Shown: positions 44,281 to 52,243 of the stretch, in pieces
How positions within the stretch are numbered: position 1 is the first letter of the stretch
Layout: each line of letters begins with the position of its first letter
Source of the DNA: CAYRNY01 sp964425755
GTDB lineage: Bacteria; Chloroflexota; Anaerolineae; Aggregatilineales; Aggregatilineaceae
Length of the DNA stretch: 64,000 bases
Reading direction: 5' to 3'
Assembly (NCBI GenBank): GCA_964425755.1
Contig: CAYRNY010000018.1
Span: 47,561 to 111,560 of the forward strand
The notes under the pieces: generated by a model
Database searches by the model: none
What the model saw: only the letters and a program-made list of their open reading frames with translations
What the model was told of the DNA's origin: nothing
Made by a program: the position numbers and the translations under genes

Positions 44281-45270
44281 CTACTCTTCTTCTAGCTCAT
44301 CCAGATCGGAACTGCGACGGCGGAAGCGCGAGACGGCGTAGATCAAGATGCCGCCTATCGCGGCGCCAATAACGAACCCCTGCGCCAACCGCAGCGAAGA
44401 AGTATTAGCCCCTTGCGCTTCCAGCGTCCGCACTTCGGATTCGAGTTCTTGGATGCGGATCCGGGCTTCGTGCAGCGGGTGCGCGCTGGTCAAATCCAGT
44501 TCTTCTTTGATCTGCTCGCCTTCTTCGACTACTGTGGTCTCGCTGATTTCCTCGTGGCAACTCACGCAGGCCCGCGTTTCTACAAAGGTATCATGGCCGG
44601 TGGGGAACAGGTTGCCGGTCTGGTAGTGCGCGAGCAGGTCTTCAAGCTCACCGTGGTGCCAGTGACAGTCCACGCACTGCTGGTCACTGTGCACCAGGTG
44701 CACATAGTCATCCCGTGCTGGCTTGACCGATTCGCCATGGCAGTTCAGGCATAACGTGTTCGCATCACTGAAGCGTAGTCCTTGCGGGTGCGGATCGTGG
44801 CACGTTGTGCAGCCTAACTGCTGCACGCCATGCGCGCTGTTCTTCCACTCGTTATATGTCGTGGCATGACAACTCGCGCACGCTTCAACGTTGCTATCAA
44901 TACTCACCGGTTCGGGCGGATGATTGGCCGGCACATCACCATGACAGGCCGCGCAGGTCACGCCTTCATGTTCATATTCACCGGTATACGGCACAAACCC
45001 CGTGGTATGGCAAACCAGACATTCATCCGGCTCGCCCTGAGCCTGCCACTGTTCCTGGAAGATCGGATCGGCGAACGCTTGCGCGTGTTTCCCGTCTTGC
45101 CAGTCGGCTACGACATTAACATGACACGTCGCGCAATCGTCCGGTGATTGCTGCACGGGCGGATCATCCTGCATAGGATCGCTCGCCTCGACGAGCACGA
45201 CCCCGATCACACCGAAGATGAGCATGATGAGCACGCGCACAACGGTTCTAGAGATAGACGAGTAAGGCAT
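44281..45270 (-). CDS. Membrane-anchored octaheme c-type cytochrome
   Basis: 329 residues. An N-terminal hydrophobic segment (about 9-30) exports the protein; eight CxxCH sites follow (CATCH, CLVCH, CAACH, CASCH, CTTCH, CLNCH, CVDCH, CVSCH), then a coiled coil (ARIRIQELESEVRTLEAQ) and a C-terminal membrane helix (GFVIGAAIGGILIYAVS) ending in basic and acidic residues. The pattern resembles the multiheme subunits that hand electrons to or from NrfD-type quinone modules. It begins four bases after the LysR stop, so LysR and the respiratory genes form one transcript. Substrate unknown. Confidence 0.92.
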   Translation of the reverse strand: MPYSSISRTVVRVLIMLIFGVIGVVLVEASDPMQDDPPVQQSPDDCATCHVNVVADWQDGKHAQAFADPIFQEQWQAQGEPDECLVCHTTGFVPYTGEYEHEGVTCAACHGDVPANHPPEPVSIDSNVEACASCHATTYNEWKNSAHGVQQLGCTTCHDPHPQGLRFSDANTLCLNCHGESVKPARDDYVHLVHSDQQCVDCHWHHGELEDLLAHYQTGNLFPTGHDTFVETRACVSCHEEISETTVVEEGEQIKEELDLTSAHPLHEARIRIQELESEVRTLEAQGANTSSLRLAQGFVIGAAIGGILIYAVSRFRRRSSDLDELEEE

Positions 45271-45273
45271 ATG

Positions 45274-46203
45274 CTATATTCCTTGTGTAAGTAATCGACG
45301 CACATCCTCATTTTCGGGCGCGAAGGCAAAATCCCAGAAGATTGCCTGCACTTCGCCTGCCCGAAAGCCCGTGTGCCGGGCCATGTACAGACGTTGGACC
45401 AGCGTTAGCCCTTCGATCGGAATCTGAACGGCTAACCCTTCTTTTAGGGCCGGTATCGCCGCAATTTGTGACACAAATCCCGGCGCAATACCCTCTATCA
45501 CAGCCTGGACAATCGATTCGGTATTGCCCAGCACCAAACACACCTGCAAGACCTCGACGCTCATATCGACGGCGGCCAGCACCTGATTCACGGTGATCGC
45601 AGTTCCCGAACTTGATTCGCGCAAGATGATCGGGTATTCAACCAACTGCTCAGGCATAAGGCTATCACAGCGTGCCCAGGGATGCTCTGCAGGCACCAGC
45701 AGCACCAGGCGGTCATCGGCAAAGTGCCGGTATTCGACATCACGCTTGGGCACGCGCAGGCTGCTGATCGCCAGTTCGATCTTGCCCTCGACCAGCCGTT
45801 CCAGTGCCTGTCCACGCGGGCCGACGTCGCAGACGATGCGCACATCGGGATATTTGCGCATGAAACGCGCAATGATCTTCGGCACAATATACTTTCCTGC
45901 CGACGTGCTACACTCCATGATCAACTGCCCGCTGACCGTGCCCCGCTGCCGCGCCACAAACTCTTCGATCTGCTGGGCTTCCTTGAGCAAGTTCCGCACC
46001 ACCGGGACCAATGCCTCGCCCACCTCATTGAGCTTGATATTGCGCCCGGTGCGGTCAAACAACTGCGTTTTAAGCCGCTGTTCGAGTGACTGGATATGCC
46101 CGCTGACAGCCGGCTGAGATATCTGCAGTATCCGACCGGTCTCGGAGAAATTCTCCGTTTCTGCAGCAACCAGGAAGACCCGCAGTTCACTTAGTTCCAG
46201 CAT
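45274..46203 (-). CDS. LysR-family transcriptional regulator
   Basis: 309 residues. Helix-turn-helix about 1-62 (LRVFLVAAETENFSETGRIL, SQPAVSGHIQSLEQRL), then a two-lobed effector domain with IMECSTSAGKYIVPKIIARFMRKYPDVRI and a long C terminus to PENEDVRRLL. Similar LysR proteins beside sel genes are sometimes called selenium-metabolism associated; I cannot test membership. It is first in the minus-strand respiratory operon and divergent from the selenocytochrome, with two perfect palindromes between (46243-46258, 46286-46305), so it probably controls both. Confidence 0.93.
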   Translation of the reverse strand: MLELSELRVFLVAAETENFSETGRILQISQPAVSGHIQSLEQRLKTQLFDRTGRNIKLNEVGEALVPVVRNLLKEAQQIEEFVARQRGTVSGQLIMECSTSAGKYIVPKIIARFMRKYPDVRIVCDVGPRGQALERLVEGKIELAISSLRVPKRDVEYRHFADDRLVLLVPAEHPWARCDSLMPEQLVEYPIILRESSSGTAITVNQVLAAVDMSVEVLQVCLVLGNTESIVQAVIEGIAPGFVSQIAAIPALKEGLAVQIPIEGLTLVQRLYMARHTGFRAGEVQAIFWDFAFAPENEDVRRLLTQGI

Positions 46204-46242
46204 GCTGGTCGGTAACCTCGCTCTGCGCCCCAGAGAAAAGCC

Positions 46243-46258
46243 ATACGTGATAACGTAT
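46243..46258. promoter_or_regulatory. Palindrome 1 in the LysR-selenocytochrome gap
   Basis: ATACGT-GATA-ACGTAT, perfect 6-bp arms; the ATAC...GTAT core is like LysR half-sites. 40 bp from the LysR start. Confidence 0.6.
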
Positions 46259-46285
46259 CTGGACGCGATACATCCTTCTTATCAG

Positions 46286-46305
46286 ATTTCGTTATAACGC
46301 GAAAT
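46286..46305. promoter_or_regulatory. Palindrome 2 in the LysR-selenocytochrome gap
   Basis: ATTTCG-N8-CGAAAT, with an inner GTTATAAC palindrome. It lies 35 bp upstream of the putative -35 of the selenocytochrome promoter. Confidence 0.55.
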
Positions 46306-46339
46306 AGACGAATATCATAAGAAAAGTGGATAAATGTTA

Positions 46340-46369
46340 TTGCCCCTCATCACGTCTATCAATTAAACT
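46340..46369 (+). promoter_or_regulatory. Candidate promoter of the selenocytochrome gene
   Basis: TTGCCC at 46340-46345, 18-bp spacer, TAAACT at 46364-46369; about 41 bp before the ATG. Between them CTCCA (46386-46390) can pair with TGGAG (46401-46405), which contains the ribosome-binding site. Confidence 0.45.
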
Positions 46370-46410
46370 GAGGCTTGAGTTACGTCTCCACATTGAGATA
46401 TGGAGTCTGT

Positions 46411-47949
46411 ATGAGAGGGCATATAAAACTATCTATGTTGCTCGCCATAGCTGGCGTGCTGCTGATCCTGGCGGCACTGGCTGGCTGTGCGCCCGATACA
46501 TCCGCGCCGGTACTCAGAGAAGAGGTCGCGCAACGGGAAACCACGGATGACCCGGCGGTAGCAGGGCAAACCGACACTGGCATGACAGGCACAGACCCCG
46601 AAAAAACGATCCCACGGGTCGAGTTCACTGACCAGGCCTGCCTGGATTGCCACACTGACAAGGCCCGGCTGCAAGAGCTGGCCGTCGAAGAAGAAGAGGT
46701 ATCGGAAAGCCTCTCCTCAGGCCCTGGTTGAGGGGGTTCGGTGCCTCCGGTGGAGGCTTGGGAGAAAGTTTTCATTGACGGCGAAGCATACGCCAGTGAC
46801 GTACACGCATTCATCAACTGCACGGCCTGTCACGGGGGTGAGCCTGTCGATGATATGACAGTGGCTCATGACGGTATGCTAGAGGTGGTTGATCCGGAAC
46901 AAAGCTGCGCGACGTGCCACCCGAACATCACGCCTTACGCAATGGAAAGCCTGCACTACACGCTGGCAGGTTACGATACGGCGCTCTATCATCGCAGCAG
47001 CCCGGAAAACTATCAAGCGCTCGAAAAAATGGAGAGCTATCACTGTGATAGCTGCCATGCAACCTGCAGCGACTGCCACGTCAGCCAGCCGCAGTCGGTC
47101 GGTGGCGGTCTGCTCGAAGGGCACACTTTCGTGAAAGAGCCGCCCATGAGCCGCACCTGCACGGCCTGCCACGGCAGCCGCGTCAAGAACGAATACTACG
47201 GCTTGAACGAAGGTTATCCCGGCGATGTACACCTGCGGCAGGCGCGCCTGTCGTGCACCGGGTGCCACACCGGCGACCAGATGCACGGAATCGATCCAAA
47301 TGCTGAAGACGGTTACCTCAATGCCACGCACCGCTATGATGGCTATCGCGAACCAACCTGCGAAAGCTGCCATGAGGATCAAGTCGGCATTGGTTCGGGC
47401 ATCCTGGAACACGAGATTCATGGCACCGAAATCCTATCGTGCCAGACGTGCCACAGCGTTGCATATACCAACTGCACGAACTGCCATGTGGATCGCACCG
47501 AAGATGATATCCCGTATTATTCGGTCGAATCACATTCAATCGGGTTCTACCTCGCCAAGAATCCGCTGCGCAGCGAGCAACGCCCCTACCGTTACGTACC
47601 CGTGCGGCATGTGCCGGTTGATGTGAACTCGTTCGATGCATACGGCGAGAACTTGCTGGACAACTTCTTGAGCCGTCCCACGTGGACCTATGCGACGCCG
47701 CACAACATCCAGCGCAATACGCCGCAGACCGAAAGCTGCGGAAGCTGCCACAGCAACGACGCGATCTTCCTGACGCCCGACAAGCTCGCACCAGAAGAAC
47801 GCGCCGGAGCCAACCTGGATATCGTCGTCCAGGAAGCACCGCCCATCCCGCCGAACTCACAGACGATCATCTCACAGGCGGTTGAAAGCGTGCGGGAAAA
47901 ACAGCAGGCGCAACAAGAAGAAGCGGCAAACTCAGAAAGCACCGATTGA
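46411..47949 (+). CDS. Undecaheme cytochrome c lipoprotein containing selenocysteine (in-frame TGA at 46729-46731)
   Basis: Read through as one chain of 512 residues. ATG 46411 has GGAG five bases upstream. Residues 1-26 are a lipoprotein signal (lipobox ALAGC, Cys26). Heme site CLDCH is at 77-81; the TGA is codon 107 in SSGPG-U-GGSVPPVEAWEKV; ten more CxxCH sites follow from C137 (CTACH, CATCH, CDSCH, CSDCH, CTACH, CTGCH, CESCH, CQTCH, CTNCH, CGSCH). The frame continues without a shift, and a SECIS-like hairpin sits 17 bases after TGA. The downstream part alone would lack any export signal, which a c-type cytochrome needs. Likely an outward-facing electron-transfer protein partnered with the divergent octaheme/Fe-S/NrfD module. 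Sec role unknown. Standard annotation would give two genes, 46411-46731 and 46741-47949. Confidence 0.88.
46729..46760 (+). promoter_or_regulatory. Sec UGA codon and bacterial SECIS element
   Basis: TGA at 46729-46731, then 17 bases to the apical loop. Stem GCCTCC (46743-46748), loop GGT (46749-46751), GGAGGC (46752-46757): perfect 6 bp. A G in the first two loop positions and a UGA-to-loop distance of 16-37 bases are the published requirements of bacterial SECIS elements; E. coli fdhF has 18 bases and a GGU loop. Confidence 0.88.
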
Positions 47950-48002
47950 TAGTAACGGGCGCAGCAGCTTGTCAACTGGCAGCGCCCTCTCCAACACCAC
48001 AA

Positions 48003-48039
48003 CGTCCGGGATGACGCACAGCATCACCCCGGGCGTTTC
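48003..48039 (+). terminator. Terminator of the selenocytochrome gene
   Basis: CGTCCGGG pairs with CCCGGGCG across an inner ATG/CAT, followed by TTTCATTT. It lies 53 bp after the stop. Confidence 0.75.
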
Positions 48040-48124
48040 ATTTCCAGAAAACAGCACCCGCCACAAAACAAGAAGAAAATCCTGAAAAACGCTGCCAAAC
48101 ATCATAAACATACCTTATGGATTA

Positions 48125-48153
48125 TTGTGCTTTAAATCACAAAATGCTATACT
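48125..48153 (+). promoter_or_regulatory. Promoter with extended -10 upstream of the rhodanese gene
   Basis: TTGTGC (48125-48130), 17-bp spacer, TATACT (48148-48153) with TG at 48145-48146; 55 bp before ATG 48208, in an AT-rich stretch. Confidence 0.7.
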
Positions 48154-48207
48154 TCGATTGTGGTTGATTGAATTGGACATCAAGCAATTTCGGAGGACAT
48201 TTACACT

Positions 48208-49092
48208 ATGCGGAGACTTTCGTACCTGGTACTCACCCTGCTGTTGGTGCTGCCGATGGCACTGCCCTTTGGGATCGCGGCTGCACAAGACGACCCGACA
48301 GACAATCCGATAGACCCGACCATCGCAGCGCTAGAAGAGTACAACGCCGACCTGCCCGCCGGTTACGGCAACATCTCGGTGACCGACCTGTCCGTGCGCA
48401 TGATCGAAGAGCCGGACCTGTTCCTGCTGGACGTGCGCACCGCCGAGGAATACGCTGAAGGTCACCTGCCCGGTGCGGTCAACATCGAACTGCGCGAACT
48501 CGGTGAGAATCTCGACCTGCTGCCCCCGATGGACGAGCAGTTCGTGGTCTACTGCGGTTCGGGCTTCCGTTCGGCACTTGCCATGACCGCCCTGCAAATC
48601 CTGGGCTATGACGTGCTCAACATGACCAGTGGCTTCGCTGCCTGGGAAGAAGAGGCGTTCGCCACCACCACCGACATCTTCGAAGCTGAACCCGGCGAGA
48701 TGCCCGAGATTGACGAAACCCTGCTGGAAGATGTCGCTGTCGCGCTTGCCGGTATCCCCGACGGCTATGGCGTGGTCAAAGCGGACCAGCTCAACATTGA
48801 GTTCATCGAGAACCCGCCCGACCTGCTGATCGACGTGCGTACCCCTGAAGAATGGGCTGAGGGTTACATCGGCGGCGCGGTCCACATGCCGCTGGAAGAA
48901 CTTATGAGCTATGTTGACGAGCTGCCCGAAGACCTGGACGCCAACATCGTCGTCTACTGCAAGGGTGGTCATCGCGGCAACATGGCAGCCATGATGCTCC
49001 GCACGCTGGGCTACACCAACGTGCGCAACCTCGCCGGCGGTTTCCTCGCCTGGGCCGGCGCCGAATACGCGGTCGAAATGCCTGCCGGGTGA
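48208..49092 (+). CDS. Secreted double-rhodanese protein
   Basis: 294 residues. Sec signal peptide (about 1-28, cleaved after AAA-Q). Two rhodanese domains: about 55-150 with active-site loop CGSGFRS, and about 185-290 with CKGGHRG; both keep the catalytic Cys and the DVRTxEE(Y/W)AEG motif. Each is preceded by a similar helical IAALEEYNADLPAGYG or VALAGIPDGYG lead, so the protein is an internal duplication. Rhodaneses carry persulfide, and can carry selenium, on the Cys. It follows the selenocytochrome on the same strand but with its own promoter and an intervening terminator; a functional link is speculation. GGAGGA precedes ATG by 11 bases. Confidence 0.92.
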   Translation: MRRLSYLVLTLLLVLPMALPFGIAAAQDDPTDNPIDPTIAALEEYNADLPAGYGNISVTDLSVRMIEEPDLFLLDVRTAEEYAEGHLPGAVNIELRELGENLDLLPPMDEQFVVYCGSGFRSALAMTALQILGYDVLNMTSGFAAWEEEAFATTTDIFEAEPGEMPEIDETLLEDVAVALAGIPDGYGVVKADQLNIEFIENPPDLLIDVRTPEEWAEGYIGGAVHMPLEELMSYVDELPEDLDANIVVYCKGGHRGNMAAMMLRTLGYTNVRNLAGGFLAWAGAEYAVEMPAG

Positions 49093-49170
49093 TCTGTACT
49101 GTATTTTCACGGGTTGGCTTACGGCCTGATGTACGGAAGCGCCGGATAACCCACCAACCCGACCATGACG

Positions 49171-49196
49171 AAACCCCAGCCCCGCGCTGGGGTTTT
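49171..49196 (+). terminator. Terminator of the rhodanese gene
   Basis: AAACCCCAGC / GCTGGGGTTT, 10-bp stem with 5-base loop, then T-run. Confidence 0.88.
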
Positions 49197-49268
49197 GGTT
49201 GTCCAGCTTTGCGCCCAACGCGGTACAATCAGCGCGTGTGTCATTTTGAATCTTCAGGGAGCCATACC

Positions 49269-50045
49269 ATGCCAAAAATCGTTCGCTATGCCACCCCAGA
49301 TGGGCCTCGCTACGGCGTGATCGTTGATACGACACTCCATGAATTGGCCGGTGACACACCGTTCGGCCCTGGACCGCTAGCGCCCGGGGCAGCCGTTATG
49401 CCGCTGGCACACGCGACGCTGCTGCCACCGGTACAGCCCGGCAAGATCGTGTGCATCGGGCGTAACTATGCCGCCCACGCTGCCGAGCACCAGGCTGCTG
49501 TGCCTGACGAACCGATGTTGTTCTTGAAACCGCCCAGCGCCTTGATCGGCCCCGGCGCGGCGATCGAGCTGCCGCAGGGGATCGGGCGCGTGGATCACGA
49601 AGCGGAGCTGGCCGTCGTCATCGGCAAACGCACCCGCCGCGTAAACGTCGCGAACGCGCTGGATTACGTATTGGGGTACACCTGCGCAAATGACGTCAGC
49701 GCGCGGGACTACCAGCGCAAGGATGGTCAGTGGGGCCGTGCCAAGGGATTCGACACCTTCTGCCCGCTTGGCCCGTCGATCAACACCGAACTTGACCCGT
49801 CAGACCTGGCAATCCGCGCGATGGTCAACGGGGAGGTGAAACAGGACGCCCGCACCTCGGACATGGTATTCGACATCCCGGCGTTGATCGCGTTCATCAG
49901 CGGCATCATGACGCTAGAACCGGGCGACCTCATCCTGACCGGCACCCCCAGCGGAGTCAGCCCGCTGGCACCCGGCGACACCGTGCGCATCGAGGTTCAG
50001 GGGATTGGAACGCTGGAAAACCCGGTGTGCCAGCGCAGTGATTAG
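49269..50045 (+). CDS. Fumarylacetoacetate hydrolase (FAH) family protein
   Basis: 258 residues. Start ATG 49269 with AGGGAG; an earlier in-frame start lies in the preceding terminator and is rejected. FAH signature: IGRNYAAHAAEH, FLKPPSALIGPG, metal-binding E-x-E in DHEAELAVVIGKR, Asp in YTCANDVSARDYQ, KGFDTFCPLGP and LTGTPSGVSPL. Members cleave or decarboxylate C-C bonds of acylpyruvates and related diketo acids; the substrate is unknown. Monocistronic as far as can be seen. Confidence 0.93.
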   Translation: MPKIVRYATPDGPRYGVIVDTTLHELAGDTPFGPGPLAPGAAVMPLAHATLLPPVQPGKIVCIGRNYAAHAAEHQAAVPDEPMLFLKPPSALIGPGAAIELPQGIGRVDHEAELAVVIGKRTRRVNVANALDYVLGYTCANDVSARDYQRKDGQWGRAKGFDTFCPLGPSINTELDPSDLAIRAMVNGEVKQDARTSDMVFDIPALIAFISGIMTLEPGDLILTGTPSGVSPLAPGDTVRIEVQGIGTLENPVCQRSD

Positions 50046-50133
50046 GACGTAATGTCCTACCGCCAGCACGCTCGCAGTGCTAATATCAACGTCGATTTGG
50101 GTTTTCAGGGACATACTCGGAAAGGAGTGTTGT

Positions 50134-52158
50134 GTGTTAACACTGGCTGACGAACGCCAACGAAGGCTTGTGCTGGATTCGCTCTTGCTTGGTCTGATCG
50201 GGGCCATCGCCGCACAACTATTCACTTTCTTGCTCGAACTTGCCCAGGAACTGTTCCTGCTGGATATCGCGGGATACGCACCGCCCGGTCTGCCCACCGA
50301 AGGCGGCACGCTTGTTGAGACGATTGGCTCGCACGGGCTGTGGCTGATCCCGGTCGTTACGACTCTGGGGGGCTTGATCGCGGGCGTTCTGGTCTACACG
50401 TTGGCACCGGAAGCCGAAGGACACGGCACGGATTCCGCCGTCAAAGCATTTCACCGGACCGGCGGTCTGATTCGCGGGCGCGTGCCGCTGTTGAAGATGG
50501 TCGCCTCGGCGATCACGATCGGGTCGGGTGGCGCAGCGGGCCGTGAAGGTCCAACCGCGCTGATCGCGTCCGGGTTTGGATCGGTGTACGCCACAGTGCG
50601 CAAACGGCCCGAAGATGAACGGCGGCTGCTTGTGCTGATCGGTATGGCCGCCGGGTTATCCGCGATCTTCCGCACGCCGATCGGGGCGGCGATCTTCGCG
50701 ATCGAAGTCTTGTACAGTGACATGGAATTCGAAACCGGCGCGCTGCTCTACACAATGCTGGCTTCTGTGATCGCTTATTCGATCAACGGTGCGATCGTGG
50801 GCTGGGAGCCGCTGTTCGACATCCCCAGCAGCCTGGGAGTTAGCGAACCGTTAGAGTACCTCGAATACGCCGTGCTGGGCATCCTGGGCGGTATTGTCGC
50901 CGTGCTGCTGCCGGTTGCGTTTTACCGTGCACGTGACCTGTTCGCGCGCCTCCCTGGGCCGCCGCATATCAAGCCGGCCATTGGCGGGCTGCTGGTCGGC
51001 GTGATGGCGCTGGGCATCCCTGAAGTGCTGGCCGGTGGTTACGGCTGGATCCAGCAGGCGATGAACGGCAACATGGCAACCGATTTGATGCTGGTATTGA
51101 TATTCGCCAAGATCATCGCCATGGCGTTTACGGTAGGGTCCGGCGGTTCGGGCGGCGTGTTCGCCCCTAGTTTATTCGTCGGGGCGATGCTTGGCGGCGT
51201 TATGGCGGACGTGTTTAACCAGTCTTATGCCGCTTTTGTGCTGGTGGGGATGGCGGCGGTGTTCAGCGGAGCCGGACGCGTGCCCCTTGCTACCCTATTC
51301 ATGGTCACCGAAATGACGGACGGCTATCACCTGCTCGCGCCTGCCGCACTCGTCGTCACCATCAGTTACCTGATCCAGGTTACGTTCTCGTCCAAGCTGA
51401 AATACGACAGCCTGTATGAGGCGCAGATTCCCAACCGCCGCACGCGAGATGTGGACTTGTTGGAAGGCGTCTACGTGCGTGATGTGATGACGCGCGACTT
51501 CGACGCCGTGCCGCCAACGATGCCCCTCACGGAGCTGATGCATGAATTCGAGCGCACACACCATCACGGTTTCCCGGTCGTGGACGACCAGGGGCAACTG
51601 GTGGGTGTCGTGAGCCTGGGCGACCTGGAACGCGAAATGCTCTCAGGCGATTTCGAGCACAAAACCGTGGCCGACATCGCGACAGTCGAAGGGTTGGCCG
51701 TCGGGTACCCAGACGAGACGATCAGCACTGCGCTGTGGCGCATGGGCGCGCGCCGGATCGGTCGCCTGCCGATCATCGCCCGCGACGATCACCGGCGTTT
51801 GATCGGCGTCCTGCGACGCCAGGACATCATCGAAGCCTATGAAACAGCGATCGCGAACCGCAAAGAGATCAGCACGCGCCTGAGGGAACTACGCGAGACC
51901 CATGAGGGCAAAGTTCAAGTCCTGGAACTCAACATCCCGCGCGATCACTACCTGGCGGGTCACTCGATCAAGGCCATCAGCCAGACTCTACCCGACGAGT
52001 GCATCCTGGTATCGATTCGCCGGGGCAACAATGTCATCATCCCACACGGCGACACGCAGCTCAAACCGGGGGACCAGTTGATCGCCCTCGCCAGCCTGAA
52101 ATGTGAAGCCGCGGTCAAGAACATCTTTCAGCCACGTGGAAACGATGACCCGGGATAG
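50134..52158 (+). CDS. ClC-family chloride channel/antiporter with CBS pair and RCK_C domain
   Basis: 674 residues from GTG 50134 (GGAG six bases upstream; an upstream in-frame TTG region lacks a ribosome site). About ten membrane helices to residue 430 carry the ion-filter motifs SGGAAGREGPTALI (gating Glu in GREGP) and GSGGSGGVFAPSLFVG. Two CBS domains follow (about 445-575, YVRDVMTRDF and HKTVADIATVEG), then a TrkA_C/RCK_C domain (about 600-670) with DHYLAGHSIKAISQTLPDECILVSI. The presence of gating Glu fits either channel or H+/Cl- exchanger. CBS and RCK_C suggest control by nucleotides or other ligands. Confidence 0.94.
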   Translation: MLTLADERQRRLVLDSLLLGLIGAIAAQLFTFLLELAQELFLLDIAGYAPPGLPTEGGTLVETIGSHGLWLIPVVTTLGGLIAGVLVYTLAPEAEGHGTDSAVKAFHRTGGLIRGRVPLLKMVASAITIGSGGAAGREGPTALIASGFGSVYATVRKRPEDERRLLVLIGMAAGLSAIFRTPIGAAIFAIEVLYSDMEFETGALLYTMLASVIAYSINGAIVGWEPLFDIPSSLGVSEPLEYLEYAVLGILGGIVAVLLPVAFYRARDLFARLPGPPHIKPAIGGLLVGVMALGIPEVLAGGYGWIQQAMNGNMATDLMLVLIFAKIIAMAFTVGSGGSGGVFAPSLFVGAMLGGVMADVFNQSYAAFVLVGMAAVFSGAGRVPLATLFMVTEMTDGYHLLAPAALVVTISYLIQVTFSSKLKYDSLYEAQIPNRRTRDVDLLEGVYVRDVMTRDFDAVPPTMPLTELMHEFERTHHHGFPVVDDQGQLVGVVSLGDLEREMLSGDFEHKTVADIATVEGLAVGYPDETISTALWRMGARRIGRLPIIARDDHRRLIGVLRRQDIIEAYETAIANRKEISTRLRELRETHEGKVQVLELNIPRDHYLAGHSIKAISQTLPDECILVSIRRGNNVIIPHGDTQLKPGDQLIALASLKCEAAVKNIFQPRGNDDPG

Positions 52159-52171
52159 CCAGTACAATAAG

Positions 52172-52208
52172 CATCCCCGGCGAATCGGACTGTGACTCGC
52201 CGGGGATG
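52172..52208. terminator. Bidirectional hairpin between convergent genes
   Basis: CATCCCCGGCGA / TCGCCGGGGATG, a perfect 12-bp stem with 13-base loop, no T-run. It lies between the ClC gene and the sugar dehydrogenase gene. Confidence 0.75.
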
Positions 52209-52243
52209 GTGATTGCCGGTTGCGCTACGGTCGAGCGCAGCGT

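Noticed and set aside
46741..47949. Separate cytochrome gene starting at GTG 46741
   Set aside because: It has a G-run upstream that could pass for a ribosome site, but no signal peptide, and the frame joins the upstream lipoprotein through a TGA with a SECIS hairpin.
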